NCBI RefSeq assembly: GCF_004331735.1
Contig: NZ_SJSO01000005.1
Coordinates: forward strand, 327,650 to 391,649
Source of the DNA: Pedobacter psychrodurus
Lineage (GTDB): Bacteria; Bacteroidota; Bacteroidia; Sphingobacteriales; Sphingobacteriaceae
Length of the DNA stretch: 64,000 bases
Reading direction: 5' to 3'
Under the pieces are notes generated by a model. The model was not told the origin of the DNA, did no database searches, and saw only the letters and a list, made by a program, of their open reading frames with translations. The translations under genes and the position numbers were made by a program. Below are positions 9,476 to 18,282 of this stretch, in pieces. How positions within the stretch are numbered: position 1 is the stretch's first letter; the number at the start of each line of letters is the position of its first letter.

Positions 9476-10351
9476 CTACTTTACAATTTTATAATTCCGG
9501 TATTCAAATAAGCGCATGCCTGTTAAATCTTCAATTTTTTGCAAAACGCTCCTTCGGAAATTCATTTTTGGAGTTTCCTTGGTTAAATCTTTATCAAATT
9601 TCCAGTTTGCGGCCTCAATTCTTTCCTGCATCACTTTTGGATGGGTGCCTTTAAAATGAACCAAACGATCGGCATTGTGCATGTCATAGGTTTCTTGAAC
9701 GGGATAATTCTCTTCAATCCATTCTTCTGTTTGATAAAACTGATTAAAATTCCGCACTTTACCTTGTAATCCTTTTGGTGGTTTAACCCAGCCGTAATGA
9801 TAAATGTAGGCGTCGATCAATTTAACTTTAAGTTTTCTGTCGTTAATTCTGAAGCCTTGCGCATCGCGGTAAGATTTTACTCCAGGTAGATTTTTTATAA
9901 CCCGAACTTCTCTTCTATACCAGCGTCTGGATTCAGCTAAATAGTCATAAGAGGCATAAAAATGTTTGTATTTTAAAAGCAGGGCTTCAACGTTGCTGTT
10001 GTTAAGCTCCAGCTCCATTTCTTTTTTTATTAAAGGAAGATAATCTTCATGTATAGCCTCGTCACCTTGAATGTAGATCATCCAATCGGTATCTTTACTT
10101 ATTTCTGCTAAGGCCTTATTGGTTTCATCGGCAAAAACACGACCACCTTCTCTTATACTGTCATCCCAAACGGTATCAATGGTACTGATTTTAGGGTCGA
10201 TGCTTTTAACCATTTCAGAAGTTTCGTCTGAAGAGTTTCCCAGTGACACTATAAAATCATCGCATAAAGGTAGTACAGAAAGTATCGCTTCTTTGGCAGG
10301 GTAATCGTTAACAATGGCATTTCTTAAAAAGGTAAAACCGGTAACTTTCAT
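9476..10351 (-). CDS. GT2-like glycosyltransferase
   Basis: This 291-residue protein begins MKVTGFTFLRNAIVNDYPAK and has FIVSLGNSSDETSEMV near 33-48, the pattern of GT2-like proteins in which a DGSxD loop is replaced by GxSxDxT. WMIYIQGDEAIHED near 88-102 would hold the metal-binding acidic motif (QGDE). A tract with HYGWVKPP and charged residues follows. Substrate unknown. It diverges from meaB over 58 bp; on its own strand TATCTTTG (complement of 10393-10400) matches the Bacteroidota -7 box. Confidence 0.8.
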   Translation of the reverse strand: MKVTGFTFLRNAIVNDYPAKEAILSVLPLCDDFIVSLGNSSDETSEMVKSIDPKISTIDTVWDDSIREGGRVFADETNKALAEISKDTDWMIYIQGDEAIHEDYLPLIKKEMELELNNSNVEALLLKYKHFYASYDYLAESRRWYRREVRVIKNLPGVKSYRDAQGFRINDRKLKVKLIDAYIYHYGWVKPPKGLQGKVRNFNQFYQTEEWIEENYPVQETYDMHNADRLVHFKGTHPKVMQERIEAANWKFDKDLTKETPKMNFRRSVLQKIEDLTGMRLFEYRNYKIVK

Positions 10352-10409
10352 TATAGGGACGCTTTGTAGCTAATAATTTTTGTTTATTTGTACAAAGATA
10401 GTTTTATTG

Positions 10410-11309
10410 ATGAATACGCATCTATCCATTTTAAGCGAAGTAAAGGCAGGGAATTACAAGGTTTTGGCAAGAACATTAACCCTTGTCGAAAATAACATTA
10501 CACCGGCTGATTCGATTTTAAGAGATTTGGATAGTCGGGTTAATGTTCCGGTTTTAGGCATTACTGGCCCCCCTGGTGCAGGTAAAAGTACCTTAGTAAA
10601 TGCGATAGCCAGTCATTTTGTAGTGAAAGGAATGCGCATTGCTATATTGGCAATAGATCCTACCTCCCCATTTAATTTTGGTTCTTTATTGGGTGATCGT
10701 ATTCGTATGGCTGGTCAGTTTAATAATCCAAATGTTTTTATCCGTTCGTTGGCTACCCGTGGTGCTTTGGGTGGTATTTCGGCAAAAACTATCGAAATGG
10801 TTGATGTTTTAAAAGCAGCTAATTTTGATCTGATTATTGTAGAAACTGTTGGTGTTGGGCAATCGGAAGTAGAAATTGCGGGACTGGCTGACAAAACTGT
10901 TGTTGTTTTGGTTCCCGAATCTGGAGATGAGGTACAGAATATCAAATCTGGTTTGATGGAGATTGCCGATTGCTTTGTGATAAACAAGGCTGATAGAGAT
11001 GGTGCAGCTATTTTTGCCAATAATTTAAAGAAAATTATTCATCAGGGCACGAAGACTATTCCAATATTAAAAACAGTGGCCGATAAAAATACGGGTATTG
11101 ATGAATTATGTGCTTGGATAATCAAGCCGCTTACTTCTGATCATAACCGAAGGGCTTTTTTGTTTGCAGAGAAAGCCTGGAGACTCATTCAGCATGAGAA
11201 AATGAGGATTGTTGATAAAAAAAGGCTGCTAGAAAAAGTTCAGGCAGCCTTGAAAGAAGATGATTTTAATATTTATCGCTTCGCAGATGAATTCATCAGT
11301 AATAGTTAA
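10410..11309 (+). CDS. meaB: Methylmalonyl-CoA mutase-associated GTPase MeaB
   Basis: The protein (299 residues) has all G3E-type GTPase motifs: GPPGAGKST (P-loop), AIDPTSPFNFGSLLGDRIRM, ETVGVGQSEVEI and NKAD. MeaB gates the adenosylcobalamin loading of methylmalonyl-CoA mutase and protects it. An in-frame TTG at 10380 would add ten residues; the ATG at 10410 (MNTHLSILSEV) fits the family better. No mutase subunit is nearby, so it must act on a mutase encoded elsewhere. It converges with pepP across 50 bp. Confidence 0.93.
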   Translation: MNTHLSILSEVKAGNYKVLARTLTLVENNITPADSILRDLDSRVNVPVLGITGPPGAGKSTLVNAIASHFVVKGMRIAILAIDPTSPFNFGSLLGDRIRMAGQFNNPNVFIRSLATRGALGGISAKTIEMVDVLKAANFDLIIVETVGVGQSEVEIAGLADKTVVVLVPESGDEVQNIKSGLMEIADCFVINKADRDGAAIFANNLKKIIHQGTKTIPILKTVADKNTGIDELCAWIIKPLTSDHNRRAFLFAEKAWRLIQHEKMRIVDKKRLLEKVQAALKEDDFNIYRFADEFISNS

Positions 11310-11359
11310 CCTGTAAAATGTTGAAACCCGTTAACTGAAAACGGCCAAATTAAATTGGA

Positions 11360-12649
11360 CTAACTGTTCATGATATCCTCAATTTCTTCAGCTTCTAATG
11401 GAATATCGGCCATTAAATCTATATTTCCGCTTGCGGTGATCAGAATATTATTTTCTAAACGGATGCCTAAGCCTTCCTCTGGAATATAAATACCTGGTTC
11501 AACTGTAAGGATGTTCCCGTTAGCAAATGGAGTATATCTTCCTGCAAAGTCATGTACATCAATACCCAAGTGATGCGAATTGCCGTGCATGAAATATTTT
11601 TTATAAGCTGGCCACGCTGCGGTTTGGTTCTTCACGTCTGATGTAGAAATAAGTCCAAGATTAACCAGCTGTTCGGTCATAATTTCGCCAACTTGTTCGT
11701 GATAGGTATTCCATACGGTTCCTTCGCCAATTAATTTGATCGACTCTTTCATTACGTGCAATACTGCATTGTATACATCCTTTTGTCTTGGAGTGAACCG
11801 ACCGTTAACCGGGATGGAGCGGCTCATATCTGCGTTGTAATTGGCATATTCGGCGCCAAAATCGAAAAGTATTACGTCTCCGTCTTTACATACTTGGTTA
11901 TTATCGTTGTAGTGTAGGATGTTTGCATTATGGCCGGAAGCAATAATAGGAGTATAGGCATGGCCTGTTGCGCCTTGGCGGATAAATTCGTGTATAATCT
12001 CCGCTTCAATTTCATATTCTTTAACACCTGGCTTGGTGAATTTTAATACCCGAATAAATGCATCCCGGGTTATTGCTGACGCCTTTTTAGTTAATTCGAT
12101 TTCAATATCTGATTTAACTGCACGTAAATTTCGCATAATGGGTGCTGAACGTTCATAATGATGCAATGGATATTTAACCCTCATTTTCTCAATGAAGCGG
12201 ATATCCCGATAAGGAACTTCGTGGGCGTACCTATCATTTTCATTAGTGTTTAAATAAATATGTTCAGCATAATTAACAATGCTATGCAATATGTTGTCAA
12301 AATCGTCTAACCAGTAGATAGCTTGAATACCCGATGCCGCTTTAGCTTGCTCCTTAGTATATTTATATCCTTCCCAGACTTTAATGTAATCGTTAGTCTG
12401 TCTTAAAAACAGGACTTCTCTGTACAACGGATTAGGACAATCAGGAAATAATAATAATATTGTTTGTTCTTGATCAATTCCCGATAAATAAAATAAATCA
12501 GGATTTTGCTTAAAAACAAAGGCCTGGTCGCCACTTCTGGGAAATTCATCACTTGAATTGAATATGGCTAATGAGTTGTTTTTTAGGTGTTTAGTGAAAT
12601 TATTTCTATTTAAAACAAATAATGACTGATTGATGGTAGGATATTTCAT
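11360..12649 (-). CDS. pepP: Xaa-Pro aminopeptidase (aminopeptidase P, M24)
   Basis: 429 residues: an N-terminal AMP_N domain (about 1-130, with SGDQAFVFKQNPDLFYLSGI) and a C-terminal pita-bread M24 domain. Metal ligands are visible: Asp in LFDFGAEYANYNADMSRS, His in HGNSHHLGIDVHD, Glu in LTVEPGIYIPEEG and Glu in GIRLENNILI. The enzyme removes the N-terminal residue from peptides whose second residue is proline. There is no signal peptide, so it is cytoplasmic. It is divergently arranged with ompA, 171 bp apart. Confidence 0.92.
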   Translation of the reverse strand: MKYPTINQSLFVLNRNNFTKHLKNNSLAIFNSSDEFPRSGDQAFVFKQNPDLFYLSGIDQEQTILLLFPDCPNPLYREVLFLRQTNDYIKVWEGYKYTKEQAKAASGIQAIYWLDDFDNILHSIVNYAEHIYLNTNENDRYAHEVPYRDIRFIEKMRVKYPLHHYERSAPIMRNLRAVKSDIEIELTKKASAITRDAFIRVLKFTKPGVKEYEIEAEIIHEFIRQGATGHAYTPIIASGHNANILHYNDNNQVCKDGDVILFDFGAEYANYNADMSRSIPVNGRFTPRQKDVYNAVLHVMKESIKLIGEGTVWNTYHEQVGEIMTEQLVNLGLISTSDVKNQTAAWPAYKKYFMHGNSHHLGIDVHDFAGRYTPFANGNILTVEPGIYIPEEGLGIRLENNILITASGNIDLMADIPLEAEEIEDIMNS

Positions 12650-12734
12650 GAAAATGGTATTTTTATATGGGTAATGGCCAAATGTAATAAAATGATTAAT
12701 TACTGTGAAGTTTGGAACGGAGTTTGTATAAAAG

Positions 12735-12764
12735 TTTGAAAATTTAAAATTTTGTTTAATTTTG
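12735..12764 (+). promoter_or_regulatory. Promoter of the OmpA-type gene
   Basis: TTTG at 12735-12738 and TAATTTTG at 12757-12764 are 18 bp apart, a near-ideal match to the Bacteroidota primary promoter (TTTG, 19-21 bp, TAnnTTTG). Transcription would start near 12770, leaving about 50 bases of A/T-rich leader before the ATG at 12821. This fits the very strong codon bias of the gene. Confidence 0.75.
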
Positions 12765-12820
12765 CGATTACTAAAAAATTAATCAATTAAATTGTTTAAC
12801 CCTTAAAAAAGAAAAAGATT

Positions 12821-14167
12821 ATGAATTATTCTACTTTAAAGAAAAGTGTTGCACTTTCTTTAGTGGCATTAACAGGAGTTGCTTCTCTTGCTGTCGCTCA
12901 AGATGCACCTGCAACAACTTCTGCTACCAAGGTATTTGGTGGTAGAGGACAGTACAGAACTTGGTCTATCGGTGTACATGGTGGTGTTTTAATGCCAGTT
13001 GTTGCTATCGGTGGTACTAACGATTTTAACAAATGGGATGCTAACTTAGGTTACGGTTTAAACATCCGTAAACAATTAGGTCACTCATTCGGTTTAGAAT
13101 TAAACGGAACTCGTGGTAAACTTTCAGGTACTAACGAAGGTATTACTAACCCTGCAGTTAGAGAATTTGAAACTGAATTACAATATGCTGTAGATTTACG
13201 TGGTGTTGTTAATTTAGGTTCTATCGATTTCTTACGTCGTGAGAACTCTGTAGGTTTCTTCTTAACAGCTGGTGCTGGTTATATGGCTTATGCACCAAAA
13301 ATCATTACTGGTGCTGGTCAAACTATCGACTGGAAAGGTAAAGCTGTAGGTCCTGCTGATGACAAACATGATGCTAAAGACTACGTAAAAGGTTTCTATA
13401 TTCCAGTTGGTGCTGGTGTTAAATTCAAAGTTTCAGAGCGTGTTAACTTTAACTTAGGTTACACTATGAACTTTGTTGATGCTGATAACTTAGACGGAGT
13501 TTATGCAAAAGGTCAAACTAAAGATAAATTCTCTTACGGTTATGCTGGTTTAGAGTTCTCTTTAGGTTCTTCTGCTAAACCAAGTTTAGAGTGGACTAAC
13601 CCATTAGCTACTATGTATGATGAGTTAAAAGATCCAACTTTACGTCAAGAAGTTGAAGCATTGAAAAACCGTGTTTCTGCTGTTGAAAAATCTGTTGAAG
13701 ATTTGAAAAAAGATACTGACGGTGACGGTGTTGCTGATCAATTCGATAAATGCCCAGGAACTCCTGCTGGTACTGCTGTTGATGGTTCAGGTTGTCCTCT
13801 TCCAAAAGTAGCTCCAGTTGATTCTGTTGCTTCGAATGTAACTGGTTTCGAGAAAATCGCTTTTGATTTCAACTCTTCAGTATTAAAAACTGAGTCTTAT
13901 CCTACTTTAGATAAATTATCTTCAGTGTTACGTGAAAACGGTGGTAAAGTAACTGTAAACGGTTACGCTTCAAGCGAAGGTACTGCTGCATATAACTTGA
14001 AATTATCTAAAGACAGAGCTAATTCTGTTAAAACTTACTTAGTAAACTCTGGCGTTAACGCTAGTCAAGTTGCTACTAAAGGTAATGGTGAAGCTAATCC
14101 AATTGCTTCTAACGATACTGAAGAAGGTCGTATCCAAAACCGTCGTGTTGAAACTGCTAGAAACTAG
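12821..14167 (+). CDS. OmpA family outer membrane protein
   Basis: 448 residues: a signal peptide ending near Ala26 (VAQDAP), a beta-barrel to about 250, a short coiled coil near 270-292, a thrombospondin type-3 calcium-binding stretch (DTDGDGVADQFDKCPGTPAG, near 295-320) and a peptidoglycan-binding OmpA domain to the end (NGYASSEGTAAYN, then DRANSV and NRRVE). It links outer membrane and cell wall. Codons are strongly biased (GGT, GCT, CGT, AAC, TTA), as in the most abundant proteins of Bacteroidota, and promoter and terminator are both clear. Confidence 0.93.
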   Translation: MNYSTLKKSVALSLVALTGVASLAVAQDAPATTSATKVFGGRGQYRTWSIGVHGGVLMPVVAIGGTNDFNKWDANLGYGLNIRKQLGHSFGLELNGTRGKLSGTNEGITNPAVREFETELQYAVDLRGVVNLGSIDFLRRENSVGFFLTAGAGYMAYAPKIITGAGQTIDWKGKAVGPADDKHDAKDYVKGFYIPVGAGVKFKVSERVNFNLGYTMNFVDADNLDGVYAKGQTKDKFSYGYAGLEFSLGSSAKPSLEWTNPLATMYDELKDPTLRQEVEALKNRVSAVEKSVEDLKKDTDGDGVADQFDKCPGTPAGTAVDGSGCPLPKVAPVDSVASNVTGFEKIAFDFNSSVLKTESYPTLDKLSSVLRENGGKVTVNGYASSEGTAAYNLKLSKDRANSVKTYLVNSGVNASQVATKGNGEANPIASNDTEEGRIQNRRVETARN

Positions 14168-14185
14168 TATTTCAATATAAGATTT

Positions 14186-14218
14186 AAAAAAGTCCCGATG
14201 AAAATCGGGACTTTTTTT
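14186..14218 (+). terminator. Rho-independent terminator after ompA-type gene
   Basis: A perfect 9-bp stem (AGTCCCGAT / ATCGGGACT) with GAAA loop at 14191-14212 is followed by T7 and preceded by A6, so it may work in both directions. It begins 18 bp after the stop. The 195 bp from here to ridA holds a possible 60-codon frame on the other strand (14226-14408), but that begins at TTG and has no supporting features. Confidence 0.92.
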
Positions 14219-14413
14219 ATGCCTTTTAATTTTCTGTGTTAAGCTTTTTAGCTAAGTTTGTATTATGTACTTCTTTAGAAAAAAGGATCCCAGCAGGCCA
14301 AATAATATCAATCTGAGAATTATGCATTTTATAAATGCATTGGCCATCTTGATTTTTCTTGCAGGTATCATCTACAAGCTTATCCAGTGGCTTGCTAAAT
14401 AACCCCAAATTGT

Positions 14414-14794
14414 ATGAAACAAATTATTAAAACCACTAATGCTCCAGATCCAATTGGACCATATAGCCAAGCTGTACAAGCTGGAAACTTTTTATTCGTA
14501 TCGGGCCAGGTAGCCATTAACCCCGAAAATGGGGAATTAAATATTGGTAATATTGAAGAAGAGACACATCAGGTGATGCGTAACCTTAAGGCCGTTTTGC
14601 TTGAGGCAGGTTTAACTTTCGATAACGTAGTAAAGTCTACTATCTTCTTAAGCGATATGGGCACTTTTGCTCAGGTAAACGAAGTTTATGGACAATACTT
14701 TACTGCTGATTTTCCCGCTCGTGAAACGGTTCAGGTTTCGGTATTGCCTAAAAATGTTAATGTAGAGATTTCTGTAATTGCCATTGCAGGCTAA
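14414..14794 (+). CDS. ridA: RidA family enamine/imine deaminase
   Basis: 126 residues, the full length of the YjgF/YER057c/UK114 family. The signature GPYSQAVQAGNFLFVSGQVA is at 16-35; the conserved Arg of PARETVQVSVLPKNVNVEIS, which binds the substrate carboxylate, is near 103. RidA hydrolyses reactive 2-aminoacrylate-type intermediates released by PLP enzymes. The stop is two bases before the TTG start of the next gene, suggesting a ridA-permease-recG operon. Confidence 0.93.
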   Translation: MKQIIKTTNAPDPIGPYSQAVQAGNFLFVSGQVAINPENGELNIGNIEEETHQVMRNLKAVLLEAGLTFDNVVKSTIFLSDMGTFAQVNEVYGQYFTADFPARETVQVSVLPKNVNVEISVIAIAG

Positions 14795-14796
14795 TT

Positions 14797-15699
14797 TTGG
14801 CAGACAGTAAAAGCAAATATTTTATAGCTGGCATTGTTCCTTACATTATCTGGGGAACAATGTCTATACCTTTACGTAATATAAAAGGTTTTCCGCCACA
14901 CGAAATTTTATACTACAGAATATTTGTTTCCATTATCGTAGTTTGGGCAACCATTCTTTTATTCAGAAGAGCAGCATTAAAGAATGATTTAAATTTCTTA
15001 AAATCATTAAGCACACGCAAGAAAACAAGACTATTGCTGCTTACCGTAGTATCGTCATTTCTAATTACGGGAAACTGGTTCACCTATATTTACGCAGTAA
15101 ATAGCGTGAGTTTAAAGGCCGCAGCTTTTGCTTATATGGTTTGCCCGCTGTTAACTGCACTCTGTGGTTTTATCATCTTAAAAGAACAGTTAACGAAGGG
15201 TAAAATTGTTGCGCTTATAATTGCATTTATTAGCATCATTCTATTGGCAACGGGTTCATTAATCGAAGTAATGTGGGCCGTTATCATCGCCTCTTTTTAT
15301 GCCATATATGTTATTGTTCTAAAAGTAATTAAAGATGTAGATAAATTTAACTTTTTGGGCATTCAGTTGATTTTATCTGGGCTAATGATGTTGCCGCTGT
15401 ATTTTCTCAATGCGGCGCCTTTTCCAACCGAAACCTTCTTTTGGTCGCATATATTTTTGATTGCAATTGTATTTACCATTATTCCACTCTTCTTAAATTC
15501 TTATGCGCTGTTGGGCATGCCTTCATCAGCCTTGGGTATTTTGATCTATCTCAATCCTATAGTTGCTTTTACCGTTGCATTTTTTTACTTTAAGGAGGAA
15601 ATAGATCTGCATCAACTTTTCGCCTATTTGCTTTTGCTGCTATCGATCGTTATTTTTAATGCGCAGTTGTTAAAGAATGTTGTTTACAAAAAACATTAA
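14797..15699 (+). CDS. RarD-like EamA/DMT family permease
   Basis: 300 residues, about ten membrane helices in two EamA repeats. The start FIAGIVPYIIWGTMSIPLRN and the later NWFTYIYAVN tract match the RarD branch of the drug/metabolite transporter superfamily, whose members export or import small metabolites. The start codon is TTG, the only one that gives the complete first helix, immediately after the ridA stop. It is likely translated with ridA. Substrate unknown. Confidence 0.85.
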   Translation: MADSKSKYFIAGIVPYIIWGTMSIPLRNIKGFPPHEILYYRIFVSIIVVWATILLFRRAALKNDLNFLKSLSTRKKTRLLLLTVVSSFLITGNWFTYIYAVNSVSLKAAAFAYMVCPLLTALCGFIILKEQLTKGKIVALIIAFISIILLATGSLIEVMWAVIIASFYAIYVIVLKVIKDVDKFNFLGIQLILSGLMMLPLYFLNAAPFPTETFFWSHIFLIAIVFTIIPLFLNSYALLGMPSSALGILIYLNPIVAFTVAFFYFKEEIDLHQLFAYLLLLLSIVIFNAQLLKNVVYKKH

Positions 15700-15705
15700 A
15701 ATATT

Positions 15706-17811
15706 TTGTTTAATTCGGTATTAGATACACCTGTTGAGTTTTTGAAAGGCGTTGGACCAAGTCGTGCTGATGTTTTGAAAAAGGATCTCGGCCTGTTCAC
15801 TTATCTGGATATGCTGGCGCACTATCCGTTTAGGTATATCGACCGTACAAAATATTTCAAGATTAACCAGATCAATCCTGATTCTCAGTATGTCCAGATT
15901 ATCGGGCGTGTAATCAGTAAAAAAGTAATCGGCGATAAAAGAGCAAAGCGCATTATCGCTGTTTTTAAAGATGAAACCGGAATCATGGAATTGGTTTGGT
16001 TCCAGAGCTTAAAATGGGTTGACGATAATATTACTGTAGGTACAGCTTATGTAGCTTTTGGGAAACCAACCATCTTTAACGGCACATTTAGTATTTCGCA
16101 TCCGGAAATGGAACTGTACCAGCGCAAGCAGGCGGGAAGAGGGAATTTAACCCTGCAGCCGGTTTATAACTCAACAGAAAAGCTTAAAAAATTTAATCTC
16201 GATTCAAAGGGACTACAGCGTTTAATCGCAGGTTTGTTAGATCAGATTATCCCCCAGGTTCCCGAAAATTTACCACAATACATCATTGATAAGTATCAGC
16301 TGCCCGATAAAAGATTGGCCTTACTGAATATTCATTTTCCTAAAAATCAGAAGGATTTAAGCGCTGCTGAAAGACGCCTTAAATTTGAAGAATTATTCTT
16401 CATCCAGTTACAGCTTTTACACAATAAGCACTTACGCCAGTTAAAATTTAAAGGCGTAACTTTTGAAAAGGTTGGCGAAAAAGTGAACCGCTTTTATAAT
16501 GAGTTTTTGCCCTTCGAGTTAACCAATGCCCAAAAACGGGTAGTTAAGGAAATTAGAATCGATACCCAACGTGGTGTTCAAATGAACCGGCTCGTTCAAG
16601 GGGACGTAGGAAGCGGTAAAACTGCCGTTGCATTGATGAGTATGCTTTTGGCAAATGATAACGGCTACCAAGCTTGTATGATGGCTCCGACCGAGATTTT
16701 GGCCCGCCAGCACTATGCTTCTATCACAGAACTTGTGACCGACGACCTGGTGCGTGTTGCCATTCTTACTGGAAATACCAAAAAGAAGGAGCGTACTGTT
16801 TTGCACGAGCAATTGGAGAATGGAGAAATCGATATTCTGATTGGAACACATGCATTGATTGAAGATAAGGTTCAGTTTAAAAATTTAGGACTGGTTGTGA
16901 TCGATGAACAGCACCGTTTTGGTGTGGAGCAACGCGCTAAGCTTTGGCGGAAAAATATCATTCCACCACATATTCTAGTAATGACTGCTACGCCTATTCC
17001 GCGTACTTTGGCAATGACTTTATATGGTGATCTGGATGTTTCTATCATTGATGAACTACCTGCGGGCAGAAAACCCATAGAAACCAAACACCTGTTTGAA
17101 GGTCAGCGCCTCAGGATGTTCGGTTTTATGAAGCAGGAAATTGCCAAAGGCAGGCAGGTTTATATTGTTTATCCTTTAATTAAGGAAAGCGAAAAATTAG
17201 ATCTTTTACATCTCGAAGCTGGAATTGAGCAGCTAAGTTATCAGTTTCCAAGACCCGATTACCAAATGAGTATTGTGCATGGACAAATGCCCAATGCCGA
17301 TAAGCAGTTCGAAATGCAGCAGTTTATTGATGGTAAAAGCCAGATTATGGTAGCTACCACAGTAATAGAGGTGGGTGTAAATGTGCCCAATGCTTCTGTA
17401 ATGGTAATTGAAAATGCCGAACGGTTTGGTCTGTCACAACTGCACCAGTTGCGCGGTAGGGTAGGCCGTGGTGCAGAGCAGTCTTTCTGTATATTAATGA
17501 GTGGTAATAAACTGAGTAAGGAAGGCAAGATTCGTTTGGAAACAATGGTAAGAACAAACAACGGCTTCGAAATATCAGAAATAGATTTACAGCTCCGTGG
17601 CCCTGGCGATATTACCGGTACACAACAAAGCGGTGTTTTAGATCTGAAGCTTGCCGACCTGGCCAAAGACCAGATTATTTTGTCTGAAGCACGTAATACG
17701 GTTATCGCACTTTTTGAAGACGATCCGCAGCTGGTTAAGCCCGAAAATGCCATCTTAAAAGCTTACCTGCAAAAATTAGAAAGAGGCATTTCTTTCGACA
17801 AAATAAGCTAA
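15706..17811 (+). CDS. recG: ATP-dependent DNA helicase RecG
   Basis: 701 residues with the family layout: wedge/OB domain (about 1-180), then helicase motifs QGDVGSGKTAVAL (Walker A), MMAPTEILARQHY (Ia), IDEQHRFG (DEQH box), MTATPIPRT (III), and in the second RecA lobe VATTVIEVGVNVPNASV and QLHQLRGRVGRG (VI). RecG reverses stalled replication forks and moves Holliday junctions. The TTG start (FNSVLDTPVEFLKGVGPSRA) is supported because this matches the usual N-terminus and no ATG fits. Six bases separate it from the permease stop. Confidence 0.95.
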   Translation: MFNSVLDTPVEFLKGVGPSRADVLKKDLGLFTYLDMLAHYPFRYIDRTKYFKINQINPDSQYVQIIGRVISKKVIGDKRAKRIIAVFKDETGIMELVWFQSLKWVDDNITVGTAYVAFGKPTIFNGTFSISHPEMELYQRKQAGRGNLTLQPVYNSTEKLKKFNLDSKGLQRLIAGLLDQIIPQVPENLPQYIIDKYQLPDKRLALLNIHFPKNQKDLSAAERRLKFEELFFIQLQLLHNKHLRQLKFKGVTFEKVGEKVNRFYNEFLPFELTNAQKRVVKEIRIDTQRGVQMNRLVQGDVGSGKTAVALMSMLLANDNGYQACMMAPTEILARQHYASITELVTDDLVRVAILTGNTKKKERTVLHEQLENGEIDILIGTHALIEDKVQFKNLGLVVIDEQHRFGVEQRAKLWRKNIIPPHILVMTATPIPRTLAMTLYGDLDVSIIDELPAGRKPIETKHLFEGQRLRMFGFMKQEIAKGRQVYIVYPLIKESEKLDLLHLEAGIEQLSYQFPRPDYQMSIVHGQMPNADKQFEMQQFIDGKSQIMVATTVIEVGVNVPNASVMVIENAERFGLSQLHQLRGRVGRGAEQSFCILMSGNKLSKEGKIRLETMVRTNNGFEISEIDLQLRGPGDITGTQQSGVLDLKLADLAKDQIILSEARNTVIALFEDDPQLVKPENAILKAYLQKLERGISFDKIS

Positions 17812-18282
17812 TCTTATATTCAGCTTAATTTCTTTCCAATCATTTAATTTCCTTCTTCTCATATTTTGCAATAATATTTAGCGCTGTATTATTAATACTA
17901 CTTTGCGTAGTTGTGTAATTGTTTTTTTACGAGTCAGCCCCTTATAATTATTATTTTACCCCCTTCTTTAAATCCCTAATATTCCTATCTTGCGTGTAAC
18001 CAAATATGAAATTTAGAGTCTGCAAGTCCAACACTGAGGATTTCCATCACAGTGATTTTTATTCCTTAAATATGGTTTTAAGCATATTATGAGGGATTTC
18101 ATATGGTTAATAATGATTTAATGATATAATCGGCAGGAACCTTAATTTTTTGATGTTAATGTCGTGTAAAAGATTATGTCGATAAGTCATATTTAAATGA
18201 TTTTTTTAAAGACAGTTAATTATTACTTATGTGTACTGAATTATAATACAAATATTATCTAACCAAAATAAATTGAAAAACT
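17812..18282 (+). other. 471-bp intergenic region upstream of susC
   Basis: No gene is seen. The stretch is about 70% A+T. A weak -7-like TATCTTG lies near 17985, with no good -33 box. Close to susC the sequence is A/T-rich with several ATTA tracts. The length suggests a long leader or a regulated promoter, but no repeat or binding site stands out. Confidence 0.4.

Noticed and set aside
12821..14167. Recent horizontal transfer of the ompA-type gene because of its odd codon use
   Set aside because: The bias is the one expected for very highly expressed genes, and the promoter is strong.
14226..14408. 60-codon frame between ompA-type gene and ridA, minus strand
   Set aside because: It begins with TTG, has no ATG near its start, ends next to the terminator and has no recognised domain. 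It could be real but there is not enough support to list it.
17259..17753. 164-codon antisense frame inside recG
   Set aside because: Inside a strongly supported helicase gene and without a domain.
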